From contig NZ_CAAGHK010000014.1 in assembly GCF_900769625.1 (NCBI RefSeq), forward strand, positions 1 to 64,000: DNA of 64,000 nucleotides, read 5' to 3'. The position numbers were made by a program, and so were the translations under genes. The notes beneath the pieces are model-generated. The model was not told where the DNA came from, did no database searches, and saw only the letters and a list, made by a program, of their open reading frames with translations. Shown one piece after another: positions 7,201 to 16,700 of the stretch (positions are counted from its first letter, which is position 1; every line of letters begins with the position of its first letter). This stretch comes from an uncultured Clostridium sp. (lineage in GTDB: Bacteria > Bacillota > Clostridia > Clostridiales > Clostridiaceae).

Positions 7201-10200
7201 GTGGTTACCATCATAGGTATGAAAGGAAGATTATCAACCAAGATAGATGCATCTATAGGGTTATTGAAAAATGTGCCAGAATCAATATTAAATAAGCTCT
7301 GGAAAAGACTGGGACTAAATTCTGATGATAACAATAAAATAGAATTTATAATCCTTTATAGGAGCAGTACAGAAGAAGTGAGGAAATTTATTGAGGGATT
7401 AAATGGAGATTTTCAAGACTTGGGATTTAATTTTGCTATTGTAAATGTCAGAATTGAGAATATTGATGAAATTTCTGTAAGCAATTATATACAGTATATT
7501 GAGTTACCCAAGAACTTATATGAATCAGACTTGAGCGCTAATCGAGCTTCGTGTGTTCCTGAAGCGGTATCTATGTATAATGTTTCGGGAAAAGGTGTTT
7601 TGGTTGGATTTATAGATTCAGGTATAGATTATACACATCCAGCTTTTTTGGACAATGAAGGCAATACGAGAATAGAATATATTTATGATTTGAGCAATAA
7701 TGGAGCAGTTTATAATAAGCAACAGATAAATGAAGCTATAAAGTCAGATGATCCATATAGTATAGTGCCGGAAATAGATGATACAGGACATGGAACTTAT
7801 GTAACAGGAGTTGCATGTGGTGGAGGAAATATTCCTAATGAATATAAAGGAATTGCACCAGATGCCTCTATAGCTATGGTAAAGGGTGCGAGAGGTCGAT
7901 GGGTATTGAGTTCTCAGATAATGAGGGGAATAAAATTTTTATTAGATAAAAGTAAAGAACTTAATATTCCATTAGTTATTAATGTGAGCTTAAGTACGAA
8001 TAATGGTGCACATAATGGAAGCAGTCTATTGGAGCAGTATATTAGGATAATAGCTAACTTAGAAAAGATAACAATAGTTATTGCAGCTGGAAATGAAGGA
8101 GATGCTTCTCATCATGTAGGTGGAGAGCTTCAAAAGACTCAAATAGAATCTTTTGAAGTTGCTAGTGATGAAGATTCTGTAGTTATAAACTTTTATAAAT
8201 CCATACTTCCAGAAGTATCTATAAACATAAAGGGACCATCGGGATTAAGTAGTGGTAATATAAAAATACAGGAAGGATATTTTAAAGGAAGCATAGGAAG
8301 AAATAGATATGATATATATGTTTCAGGACCTAAGCCTTTTGAGTTGGAAAGTGAGATTCAAATAACTTTAACACCAATATCGTCAGATTATTTAGTTGAG
8401 GGTACATGGCAGATAAAAATAGATGTAATTAGTGATTATGAAGGAAGATATTCATTATGGCTTCCAATATTAGAAGGTCTCAATCCACAGACAAAATTCT
8501 TACAGTCAAATCCGTTCAATACTTTAGGAATACCTGCAACTGTAGAAAATATTATAGCGGTAGGAAGTTATAATCCTCAGACAAATACATTGTCATCGTT
8601 TAGTGGAAGAGGAGTGAATATTAATGGAGTGATTGTAAGGCCGGATATTGCAGCACCAGGAGAAAATGTTTCAGGACCAAGTGCTAATGGAGGATATGAT
8701 AGAAAATCAGGTACATCAGTAGCAGCACCTCAAGTTTCAGGAATATGCGCATTGTTTGCTGAATGGGGATTAGTAAAAGGTAATGATCCATATTTATATG
8801 GGCAGAGATTAAAATATTATTTAGTAAGAGGTGCAAATAAATCAAGAAATGATGTAGATTATCCGAATCCATTATGGGGATATGGAACAGTTTGTGCATT
8901 TGATAGTTTTTATATACTTGAAAATACTTTAAATGAAATTTTGAGTGAACGCACAAAAAAAATAGAAGATTATAGTAAAACAAGGGATACAAATTATTCT
9001 CAAGAATCTTTTGAAGATTTATTAGATGATATAGGTAAATATGATATTAATAAGGATGAAATTATAAGCTTTATAATTCAATTTTCTAATAAGCAGGAAA
9101 TAGATGATATTAATAATATTCCTGACACTTCAGCAATACCAATATCTGAATTTAATGCGATTGTAAATGTACCAATAAAATATCTAGATAGGTTAAAAAA
9201 ATATATTAAAGAAACTGTAATATATTATAATCCACCAGTATATACTCTTACAGCTTTGTCTCCTGTAGAAGCAAGCGGTGCACCATTATTTCAGGATAAT
9301 CCTTATTTAAGATTAGATGGTACAGGAGTTTTAGTTGCAATATTGGATACTGGAATAGACTATCTGAATGAAGAATTTATGCTTGAAGACGATACAACAA
9401 GGATTGTAAGGATACTTGATCAGACTATAGAAGGAAAAATTCAAACAATTAATGGAGAAAGGGTATTGGGAACACAATACACTGAAGATCAAATTAATCA
9501 GGCTATAAAATTATATAAAAATGGTGGAGACCCATATACAATTGTTCCAAGCAAAGACGAAAACGGACATGGAACAATGACAGCAGGAATAATTGGAGGA
9601 AGAGGAAGGAATCCTGATTTAAGAGGTGCAGCACCTAACTGTAAGTTTATAATAGTAAAATTAAAGGAATTAGAAGGTGCATCTTTAAATTATTCAGGAG
9701 TTGAAAGTGGAACAAGATACGTATATGGAGAACCAAATATGATATTAGCTTTGAGGTATTTATCATTTATAGAATCTGAATTTAAATTACCTATGGTAAT
9801 GTATTTTCCGTTAGGAACTAATACTGGAGCACATTCAGGAACTGGAGCTATGGAAAAGTATTTTGAAGTGCAAAGCAGAAAGATTGGAGTTATACCAGTT
9901 ACAGGAACAGGAAACCAAGGTGATACACAAACTCATATTGAGGGCAGAATTCAAGATGAAAATGGTGATAATTATATAGAGATTAAAGTAGGAAAAAATC
10001 AGAAATTCCTAAATTTTAATATTTATTTTTCAAAGCCGGATAAAGTATCAATAGGAATAGTGTCACCATCAGGAGAGGTTTTAGAAAAAGTAGATGTGAA
10101 GCTAAGTAAGATAAAGGATTATAAATTTACATATGAGGGTACGGTAGTAAGTATTTATTATTTAGATCCGTTTATAGAAACTGGAGAAGAAGTTGCTGTA

Positions 10201-10866
10201 TTGAAATTTAGGGATATACGAGAAGGAATATGGAAAATAAGATTATATGGAGAAAGGATAATTGAAGGAAAGTACTGGTCCTGGCTTCCTCAAAGGGAGC
10301 TTTTAGACAAGGATACAAGATTTATAGATCCTATTCAATCAACTACATTAACTATACCATCAACAGGATTAGGACTAATTTCGTCAGGACACTATAATCA
10401 AGATTTAAATACAACAGTATCAACATCAGGACTAGGATATACAAGAGATGGCAGGATAAAACCTGATATTGCTGCGGGAGGTGTAAATGCAACTGTAATA
10501 AAACCAGGAGGAGGTATCACAGTTGCATCTGGATCATCGGTGGCTTCAGCTGTACTTGCAGGATGTTGTGCACTTATATTGCAATGGGCAATTCCAGAAA
10601 AAAATGATCCAGGAGTAACTTTGTTAACATTAACTACGTATATAATTAGCGGAGCAAAAATGCGGCAGGGTGATGTATATCCTAATAAAGAATGGGGATA
10701 TGGAATGCTTGATATTCAGAACGTTTTTAATTCATTTAGAAATAAAGAGGTATGTTATCCTTTATTAAAAGAAAAATATACAGAACTAAATACAGTGAAA
10801 AAAAATATGAAAGAGCAGTATGTAGAATATAGTATTGGTGAGTTATTTTTTAGAATTCCTAAGTAG
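7201..10866 (+). CDS. tandem Csp-type subtilisin-like germination protease (two S8 domains)
   Basis: Csp proteases cut pro-SleC in germinating clostridial spores, releasing active cortex hydrolase. This 1221-residue chain holds two complete subtilase units. Unit 1: prodomain about 1-115, then D139 (FIDSGIDY), H197 (DTGHGTYV), oxyanion N298 (AAGNEGD) and S506 (SGTSVAAP). Unit 2: a shorter prodomain-like stretch at about 650-700, then D716 (ILDTGIDY), H790 (ENGHGTMT), N905 (GTGNQGD) and S1113 (SGSSVAS). Both triads look intact, unlike the CspBA fusion of C. difficile, where the CspA half is a pseudoprotease. sleC follows 67 bases downstream, as csp genes precede sleC in C. perfringens. The start is uncertain: GTG 7201 (used for numbering) or ATG 7219; neither has a well-spaced ribosome site. 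There is no signal peptide, as expected for proteins made inside the forespore. Confidence 0.92.
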   Translation: MVTIIGMKGRLSTKIDASIGLLKNVPESILNKLWKRLGLNSDDNNKIEFIILYRSSTEEVRKFIEGLNGDFQDLGFNFAIVNVRIENIDEISVSNYIQYIELPKNLYESDLSANRASCVPEAVSMYNVSGKGVLVGFIDSGIDYTHPAFLDNEGNTRIEYIYDLSNNGAVYNKQQINEAIKSDDPYSIVPEIDDTGHGTYVTGVACGGGNIPNEYKGIAPDASIAMVKGARGRWVLSSQIMRGIKFLLDKSKELNIPLVINVSLSTNNGAHNGSSLLEQYIRIIANLEKITIVIAAGNEGDASHHVGGELQKTQIESFEVASDEDSVVINFYKSILPEVSINIKGPSGLSSGNIKIQEGYFKGSIGRNRYDIYVSGPKPFELESEIQITLTPISSDYLVEGTWQIKIDVISDYEGRYSLWLPILEGLNPQTKFLQSNPFNTLGIPATVENIIAVGSYNPQTNTLSSFSGRGVNINGVIVRPDIAAPGENVSGPSANGGYDRKSGTSVAAPQVSGICALFAEWGLVKGNDPYLYGQRLKYYLVRGANKSRNDVDYPNPLWGYGTVCAFDSFYILENTLNEILSERTKKIEDYSKTRDTNYSQESFEDLLDDIGKYDINKDEIISFIIQFSNKQEIDDINNIPDTSAIPISEFNAIVNVPIKYLDRLKKYIKETVIYYNPPVYTLTALSPVEASGAPLFQDNPYLRLDGTGVLVAILDTGIDYLNEEFMLEDDTTRIVRILDQTIEGKIQTINGERVLGTQYTEDQINQAIKLYKNGGDPYTIVPSKDENGHGTMTAGIIGGRGRNPDLRGAAPNCKFIIVKLKELEGASLNYSGVESGTRYVYGEPNMILALRYLSFIESEFKLPMVMYFPLGTNTGAHSGTGAMEKYFEVQSRKIGVIPVTGTGNQGDTQTHIEGRIQDENGDNYIEIKVGKNQKFLNFNIYFSKPDKVSIGIVSPSGEVLEKVDVKLSKIKDYKFTYEGTVVSIYYLDPFIETGEEVAVLKFRDIREGIWKIRLYGERIIEGKYWSWLPQRELLDKDTRFIDPIQSTTLTIPSTGLGLISSGHYNQDLNTTVSTSGLGYTRDGRIKPDIAAGGVNATVIKPGGGITVASGSSVASAVLAGCCALILQWAIPEKNDPGVTLLTLTTYIISGAKMRQGDVYPNKEWGYGMLDIQNVFNSFRNKEVCYPLLKEKYTELNTVKKNMKEQYVEYSIGELFFRIPK

Positions 10867-10933
10867 TGTTATCTGTAACGAATCAAGAATTTATTTCATA
10901 TAATGTTTGAGGAAAAATTTTTAGGAGAAATTT

Positions 10934-12259
10934 ATGGCTTATATAGGTAGAATAAAGGTTCAATGTTTTATAGGAAATAATTACGTTCCAGTTGATGGAG
11001 TTAAAGTTACAATTACTGGAAGAGGAGAGTTTGCTACAAGCAGAGTAATAACTTTAAATACAGATTATTCAGGGTTAACTAGAGAAATTGAAGTTGGTGC
11101 TCCACCAATAGAATATTCGTTAGATATAAATAGTAATAAAACACCATATAGTTTATATGATATCACAGTTGAGAGAGAGGGGTTTGCTCCGGTAATAATA
11201 AATGGATGTCAGGTATTCCCAGAAGAGGTGGCTTATCAGATATGTAATTTAAAAGAAGATTCAAGAAGCGGAAGCATGAGGCAGGAAGTTATAAACATAC
11301 AGCCAAATACTTTGAATGGAAACTATCCTCCAAAGATACCTGAAGCGGTAGAGAAGCCTTTGCCACCACCAACATCTGGGGTAGTTCTGCAGAAGCCAGT
11401 AGTACCTGAATTCATCGTAGTGCATCAAGGAAGTCCTAATGATTCATCAGCTCCTAATTATAAGGTTCCTTATAAGGATTATATTAAGAATGTTGCTTCA
11501 TGTGAAATATATTCTACATGGCCTGAAACAGCAATAAGAGCTAATATTTTCTGTATAATATCATTTACACTTAACAGAATTTATACAGAATGGTATAGAT
11601 CTAAGGGAAAGAATTTTCAAATTACAAGTTCAACAGCATATGATCATGCATTTAATTATGGAAGGAATATTTATGATAGCATAAGTTCAATTGTTGATGA
11701 AATTTTCTCGACTTATATAAGACGGCAGGGGAAAAAGCAGCCACTTTTGACTCAGTACTGTGATGGTAAAAGTGTTAAGTGTCCTCAATGGTTAAGTCAA
11801 TGGGGTAGTAAGTATTTAGGAGATCAAGGTAAGCTTCCATATGAGATATTACAATATTATTATGGAAATGATATAGAACTTGTTACAGCAGATAAAGTTG
11901 AAGGAATTCCAGAATCATATCCAGGATATGATTTGTCAGTAGGTTCATCTGGACAGGAGGTAAGAACATTGCAGGAACAGCTTAATAGGATTTCTCAGAA
12001 TTACCCATTAATCCCTAAGCTTGCTCTGGATGGTCAATATACAGATAAGATGGCGGAAGCAGTAAAGGTATTTCAAGGTATATTCGGCCTTCCTAAGACA
12101 GGTGTTGTTGATTATGCAACATGGTACAAAATATCTGATATATATGTTGGTGTAAGTAAAATAGGTGAACTCAGAGGGAGTACTGAAGGAAATTTATTTA
12201 TACCTCCTGTAATGCCGAATATAGGAGATGAAAGACAAATTCCGAAATTTTATTATTAG
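10934..12259 (+). CDS. sleC: pro-spore cortex-lytic enzyme SleC
   Basis: Cortex peptidoglycan hydrolase, stored as an inactive proenzyme and activated by Csp proteolysis. At 441 residues it matches the roughly 440 of C. perfringens SleC. Order: N-terminal pre/pro region about 1-150 ending in a proline-rich linker (EKPLPPPTSGVVLQKPVVP), where activation cleavage is expected; a SpoIID-like lytic transglycosylase domain about 150-330 with a candidate catalytic Glu in VASCEIYSTWPE and the conserved stretches AYDHAFNYGRNIY and QYCDGKSVKCPQWLSQWG; and a C-terminal peptidoglycan-binding domain about 345-410 (LSVGSSGQEVRTLQEQLN, LDGQYTDKMAEAVKVFQ). AGGAG lies 7 bases before the ATG. It sits directly behind the tandem Csp protease, its likely activator. 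Confidence 0.95.
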   Translation: MAYIGRIKVQCFIGNNYVPVDGVKVTITGRGEFATSRVITLNTDYSGLTREIEVGAPPIEYSLDINSNKTPYSLYDITVEREGFAPVIINGCQVFPEEVAYQICNLKEDSRSGSMRQEVINIQPNTLNGNYPPKIPEAVEKPLPPPTSGVVLQKPVVPEFIVVHQGSPNDSSAPNYKVPYKDYIKNVASCEIYSTWPETAIRANIFCIISFTLNRIYTEWYRSKGKNFQITSSTAYDHAFNYGRNIYDSISSIVDEIFSTYIRRQGKKQPLLTQYCDGKSVKCPQWLSQWGSKYLGDQGKLPYEILQYYYGNDIELVTADKVEGIPESYPGYDLSVGSSGQEVRTLQEQLNRISQNYPLIPKLALDGQYTDKMAEAVKVFQGIFGLPKTGVVDYATWYKISDIYVGVSKIGELRGSTEGNLFIPPVMPNIGDERQIPKFYY

Positions 12260-12323
12260 TATAATTGATATAAATAGAAGTATTTAGCAAATTAATATAG
12301 AAAAATTAAGGCATATATCTAAA

Positions 12324-12360
12324 TAATTTAGAAGGAGTTTTTTAGACTCCTTCTAAATTA
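12324..12360. terminator. bidirectional terminator between sleC and a radical SAM gene
   Basis: Perfect 15-bp stem (TAATTTAGAAGGAGT and complement) with a T-rich loop. The TAA stop codon of the minus-strand radical SAM gene (12342-12344) lies in the loop, so its last codons are part of the hairpin. Confidence 0.85.
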
Positions 12361-13280
12361 AAATCAGGCGTATATTTATCAGTATTGGCTCCTTCTTCCT
12401 GAATAAATCCATTTTTAATACCAATTTCAGCTGCATAGTTAACTAAACAATCATAATGTTTAGGATTAAGCGGCTTATTTATTTCTTGATATTTGCAGGC
12501 ATTAAACATTGGTACATATTGATTCATTATACTGATATAAATATTATCACCATATCTGTTATATAAAAGGTCGATAACTTTTTTTGAATCAAACAATAGT
12601 CCTGGAAGCATAAGATGCCTTACAATAACACCTCTCTGAATTTTACCATCCTTATCAAATTCTGCTGAACCTGTTTGTTTTATCATCTCATCAATTACCT
12701 GAACAGCATTTTCTGCATAATTTTTTGCACCTGAATACTTAAAGGCATATTTGTCATTGAAGTATTTAAAATCAGGAAGATATACATCGATATACCCATT
12801 TAAAGACTGTATAGTTTTAAGTGAATCATAGCTATTGGTATTGTATAATATTGGAAGTATAAGTCCTTTATTTTTAGCAATATCAATAGCTTTTATTATT
12901 TGCGGTACATAGTGTGTTGGCGTAACTAAATTTATATTGTTAGCACCCTTTTCCTGAAGTTCAAGGAATATTTGGGATAGCCTTTCTATAGAAACTTCTT
13001 TTCCGATTACTGGGGAACTACAGATACTTGGATTAGAGTTACTATCCTGACTTATATTATAGTTCTGACAGAATACACATCTAAAATTACAATGAGAAAA
13101 GAAAACAGTCCCTGAACCTTTTCCTATTGATATTGGCGGTTCCTCCCAAAGATGAAGTGAAGCTTTAGCAATCATAACTTTATCAGAAGCTTTACAAAAA
13201 CCTATTTTATTATTATTTCTATTAACTTTACAATTTCTTATGCAAAGTGTACATTCATTTAGCATGTCTAAAGAGTTCAT
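12342..13280 (-). CDS. radical SAM protein of the PflA/PflX-like (COG1313) family
   Basis: About 312 residues from ATG 13280, which has AAGGA 8-9 bases upstream; an in-frame TTG at 13289 overlaps that site. An N-terminal cysteine set (ECTLCIRNCKVNR, IGFCKA) precedes the radical SAM cluster motif HCNFRCVFCQNY (CX3CX2C). The remainder is a TIM-barrel with THYVPQIIKAI and DVYLPDFKYF. The family resembles pyruvate formate-lyase activating enzymes, but no glycyl-radical partner is adjacent and the substrate is unknown. Downstream of the YkvI-type gene on the same strand, with a gap of about 90 bases. Confidence 0.85.
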   Translation of the reverse strand: MNSLDMLNECTLCIRNCKVNRNNNKIGFCKASDKVMIAKASLHLWEEPPISIGKGSGTVFFSHCNFRCVFCQNYNISQDSNSNPSICSSPVIGKEVSIERLSQIFLELQEKGANNINLVTPTHYVPQIIKAIDIAKNKGLILPILYNTNSYDSLKTIQSLNGYIDVYLPDFKYFNDKYAFKYSGAKNYAENAVQVIDEMIKQTGSAEFDKDGKIQRGVIVRHLMLPGLLFDSKKVIDLLYNRYGDNIYISIMNQYVPMFNACKYQEINKPLNPKHYDCLVNYAAEIGIKNGFIQEEGANTDKYTPDFNLEGV

Positions 13281-13371
13281 ATATTTCAATCCTTAAATAA
13301 TGTTTTCTTTAAAATTTAACACTGATACTATATCATCAAATAAGAGTATATCACATTAGGCAAGCAGGATT

Positions 13372-14433
13372 TTATTTTGATAGTATTTTTTTATTTTTCA
13401 AATAGTAAAATAAGCATTGAGAAATAAATAGCAGGCTTAATAATCCAAATAAAGGATAAAGTTTTGTTATTAAGTTACCAAAGCCAAATTGAGATATAAC
13501 AAGTGCAGTACCGATTACAAAAAATATGACTTTTTTAAAGTTTACACCAAAACTTTGCTCAATTGTTTTACTTATAGAGTAAATATCGGATACCTCAGTA
13601 GAAAACATTTCAAGCCAGATAATCATCAATAATATAGCTTGAATTATGTTCCCAAAACGATTGGCAACAAAAAGTAATGGAATTTCATAATTATATATAT
13701 AAGGCTGATTAACTGTTAATAAAAGATTTATCATTGAGCATAAAATAGTAAGTCCAATTACACCTACTGAAATTCCGAGTATCATTATTCTAGGCCTTTT
13801 TACCTGATTGCTTAATGGAACTACAACACCAGAAGCTGATAATGTGTTATATCCAGCATAAAGCAGTGTAGAAAGAAAAATACCGTTTCTTTTAGGTTCA
13901 AAATTTAAAACGTTATTGATGGAAACAGTGTCTCTTGAAAAACAAAAATAAAGTATTGTTATTAAACTTATTGTAGTTACCAGACCTGGCACGATAAATG
14001 AATTAACTTCAATTAATCCATCTGTACCCCGCAGTAGAAAAAATAATGAAATACAGATCATTATTATTGAACCGATGATTCTTGGAATTCCGAAAAACTG
14101 TTGAATAAGAGCTCCGCTTCCAGCAAGAATTATAGATGCACTCGAAATTAAAAATAAAGTAGTAATAAATCCAGTTAGCTTTCCAATCAGATTAGGGCTT
14201 ATTAAATTAATTACATCACTGTATGAGTTTAATTCATTATGAATACTTATTTTTGAAATTATTGAACACATAATTACATATAAAAAACCACATCCTATAA
14301 TTCCAATAAAGCTCTTTATTCCATACTGAGTGAAGAACTGGGTTATTTCTTTTCCAGAGGCAAGTCCAGCACCAACTATGGTTCCTATAAAGACTGTAGC
14401 AACTTGAAAAACTAATTTAAGATTTTCCTTCAA
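13372..14433 (-). CDS. YkvI-family membrane transporter
   Basis: 353 residues with about ten hydrophobic segments across the whole length. The N-terminal TVFIGTIVGAGLASGKEITQFF is the hallmark of the YkvI (COG3949) group within the APC/LeuT-like superfamily, probably a cation-coupled amino acid or related solute carrier; the substrate is not known. TTG start preceded by GAGGGAG at 8 bases. No signal peptide beyond the first membrane helix. Confidence 0.85.
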   Translation of the reverse strand: MKENLKLVFQVATVFIGTIVGAGLASGKEITQFFTQYGIKSFIGIIGCGFLYVIMCSIISKISIHNELNSYSDVINLISPNLIGKLTGFITTLFLISSASIILAGSGALIQQFFGIPRIIGSIIMICISLFFLLRGTDGLIEVNSFIVPGLVTTISLITILYFCFSRDTVSINNVLNFEPKRNGIFLSTLLYAGYNTLSASGVVVPLSNQVKRPRIMILGISVGVIGLTILCSMINLLLTVNQPYIYNYEIPLLFVANRFGNIIQAILLMIIWLEMFSTEVSDIYSISKTIEQSFGVNFKKVIFFVIGTALVISQFGFGNLITKLYPLFGLLSLLFISQCLFYYLKNKKILSK

Positions 14434-14661
14434 TGAAATTCTCCCTCAAAATTGTTCTTGTTAATAATATATAAGAGTTACTTTTGAATTATTCTATAAA
14501 TATTAGTGTACATCAGAAACTAAAGAGATTTATTAAAAGTAATAAATAAATACTAACTTATGAAAAGTATATATTCTATATTTACTAAAAATCATTATGT
14601 AATTATGATACAAATATGAACTTTTATTTCTGTATAATTAGTAATAAAATTAATAAGAGGA

Positions 14662-14837
14662 TGAGGTTAAATAGTCGAAAAGATACTCATTCAGGATTAA
14701 AAAATTTAAATATAGATATTGAAAGTATTTTAAATTTAATAGATAATTGTTGTGATAATCCATCGATGACAATTGAAGTTAACGATATTGATGAAGTGGA
14801 GAAATCTATTCTATTATTAAACAGATATGTTAAATAA
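14662..14837 (+). CDS. small hypothetical protein
   Basis: 58 residues from ATG 14662 (RLNSRKDTHSGLKNLN ... SILNLIDNCCDNPSMTIEVNDIDEVEKSILLLN). Acidic, soluble, with a Cys-Cys pair; no family recognised. The start is doubtful: AGAGG touches the ATG, and a reading from 14616 is also open. Its position upstream of a radical SAM gene and its biased composition suggest it is real, but with modest support. Confidence 0.45.
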
Positions 14838-14931
14838 AATTATTGAGATATATACAATGTTAAAGTTAAAAAAGTAATCTAGAATTATGTGTAATTGTAG
14901 AGTTTCGGTATATACTGAGATGGGAGGAAAT

Positions 14932-15864
14932 ATGAATAATTCATGGAACGGCAAAAGATATAATAGTTTAAACTATTTTTTAAGAAATAAATTTGGTGAA
15001 AAAGTTTTTAAGATATCATTAGATGGAGGATTTTCATGTCCAAACAGAGATGGAAAAGCAGGTATTGGAGGATGTACCTTTTGTAGTGCCAGAGGGTCGG
15101 GAGATTTTGCTGGTGACAGAGTTCTCACTATATCAAGACAATTTGATGATGTTAAAGAAATGATGAGTAATAAGTGGAAGAGTGGAAAATATATTGCATA
15201 TTTTCAGGCATATACAAATACATATGCACCTGTTGATGAGTTAAGAAGAAAGTATAAAGAAGCAATAGAAAAAGAAGGAGTTGTAGGTTTAGCAATTGCT
15301 ACGAGACCTGATTGTTTAGGTGAAGATGTCTTAGATTTAATAGAAGAAATAAGCAAAGAATTGTATGTATGGGTTGAACTTGGATTACAGACATCTAACG
15401 ATGAAACAGCTAAAAGAATAAACAGGGGATATACTCTTGATGTTTTTGATGAAGCTATGAAAAATTTAAAGGCAAGAAACATTGATACTGTAGTGCATGC
15501 AATTTTTGGCCTTCCAGGTGAAACTAAAGAGGATATGTTTAATACAATTGATCATATAGCACATAGCGGTGCAATGGGAATAAAGATGCATCTTCTTCAT
15601 TTGATGAAAAATACAAGACTTGTGAAGGATTATGAAAATGGAGACTTAGTATTTTTATCACAAGAAGATTACATAGATTTAATTACTAAAAGTGTAGCAA
15701 TGCTTCCACAGGATATGGTTGTACATAGACTAACAGGAGATGCACCACGAAATGAATTGATTGGACCTATGTGGAGTTTAAAGAAGTGGGAAGTATTGAA
15801 TGCTATTGATAAAGCTTTCGAAGATAATGATTTATGGCAGGGGAAAAATTATATAGAGAAATAA
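14932..15864 (+). CDS. TIGR01212-family radical SAM protein (YhcC-like)
   Basis: 310 residues from ATG 14932, preceded by GGGAGGAAAT. The cluster motif is the family's unusual form: CPNRDGKAGIGGCTFC, in which the first cysteine is far from the CxxC pair. Also present: YFQAYTNTYAPVDELR, IATRPDCL, WVELGLQTSN, HAIFGLPGET and HLLHLMKNT, all typical of YhcC/TIGR01212. Members are widespread and conserved but their reaction is not established; a nucleic-acid-modifying role is often assumed. A ComB homologue follows 34 bases downstream, so the two are probably co-transcribed. Confidence 0.9.
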   Translation: MNNSWNGKRYNSLNYFLRNKFGEKVFKISLDGGFSCPNRDGKAGIGGCTFCSARGSGDFAGDRVLTISRQFDDVKEMMSNKWKSGKYIAYFQAYTNTYAPVDELRRKYKEAIEKEGVVGLAIATRPDCLGEDVLDLIEEISKELYVWVELGLQTSNDETAKRINRGYTLDVFDEAMKNLKARNIDTVVHAIFGLPGETKEDMFNTIDHIAHSGAMGIKMHLLHLMKNTRLVKDYENGDLVFLSQEDYIDLITKSVAMLPQDMVVHRLTGDAPRNELIGPMWSLKKWEVLNAIDKAFEDNDLWQGKNYIEK

Positions 15865-15898
15865 ACATTAAGATATAAGTAAAACGGGAGTGTAGAAA

Positions 15899-16615
15899 AT
15901 GAAGATAGATATAATAATTTCAGCTGATGATATTATTGAAAGTAAATTAGAAAATAAGATAGCAGTTGTAATAGATATGTTCAGAGCGACATCTGTTATA
16001 GTAACTGCATTGAACAATGGATGCAGAGAAGTACTGCCTTTTCTTACAATAGAAGAAACATTAGAAAATGCCGATAAATTAGATAGAAGTGAATATATTT
16101 TAGGTGGAGAGAGAAAAGCAGTCAAGATAGAGGGATTTGATTTATCTAATTCACCATTAGAATATACAGAAGAAGTTGTTAAGGGTAAAAAGGTACTTAT
16201 GACAACAACTAATGGAACAAGAACTTTAACAAAATCTAACAGTGCAGAAAGAGTTCTGATAGCAGCAATGATTAATGCAGAAGCTGTTGCAGAAAAGCTT
16301 TTAGAAATAAATCAAGATGTAGTCATTATTAATGCAGGTACAAATGGTAATTTTTCAATGGATGACTATATCTGCTCAGGATATATAATCAATGAAGTGA
16401 TTAAAAAGAATAATAAAATAGAACTGACAGACATAGCAAAAACAGCAGATATGATTTATGAAAGTAACAAAGACATAATAAGCTATGTTAAAGAAGCAAC
16501 TCATTATTCAGTAATGAAATCATTAGAATTAGATAATGATATAGAATACTGTATTAAGAAAAGTATAGTTGATAATGTTCCTGAATATAAAAATGGAATA
16601 ATAAAGAATTTATAA
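15899..16615 (+). CDS. comB: 2-phosphosulfolactate phosphatase homologue
   Basis: 238 residues, the normal ComB length, with the family's stretches AVVIDMFRATSVIVTAL, GGERKAVKIEGFDLSNSP, TTTNGTRTL and INAGTNGNFSMDDYICSG. In methanogens ComB dephosphorylates 2-phosphosulfolactate on the way to coenzyme M. Clostridia do not make coenzyme M and no comA or comC lies nearby, so the true substrate here is probably another phosphoester or a sulfolactate-related compound. GGGAG lies 7 bases before the ATG. Downstream is a large branched hairpin. Confidence 0.85.
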   Translation: MKIDIIISADDIIESKLENKIAVVIDMFRATSVIVTALNNGCREVLPFLTIEETLENADKLDRSEYILGGERKAVKIEGFDLSNSPLEYTEEVVKGKKVLMTTTNGTRTLTKSNSAERVLIAAMINAEAVAEKLLEINQDVVIINAGTNGNFSMDDYICSGYIINEVIKKNNKIELTDIAKTADMIYESNKDIISYVKEATHYSVMKSLELDNDIEYCIKKSIVDNVPEYKNGIIKNL

Positions 16616-16622
16616 TCTTTTA

Positions 16623-16698
16623 AAAGATAGAAACTAAATGTCTGAACTATCATCTGTCAAATATACAGCGATAGATCAATTATAGAGTTTCTATCTTT
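16623..16698. terminator. long branched hairpin between convergent genes
   Basis: Outer 13-bp stem AAAGATAGAAACT / AGTTTCTATCTTT encloses 50 bases that contain nested complementary pairs CTATC/GATAG and CTGT/ACAG. It follows comB and faces the DUF2752 gene, so it can end transcription from both sides. The loop is much larger than in the other terminators here. Confidence 0.6.
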
Positions 16699-16700
16699 AT

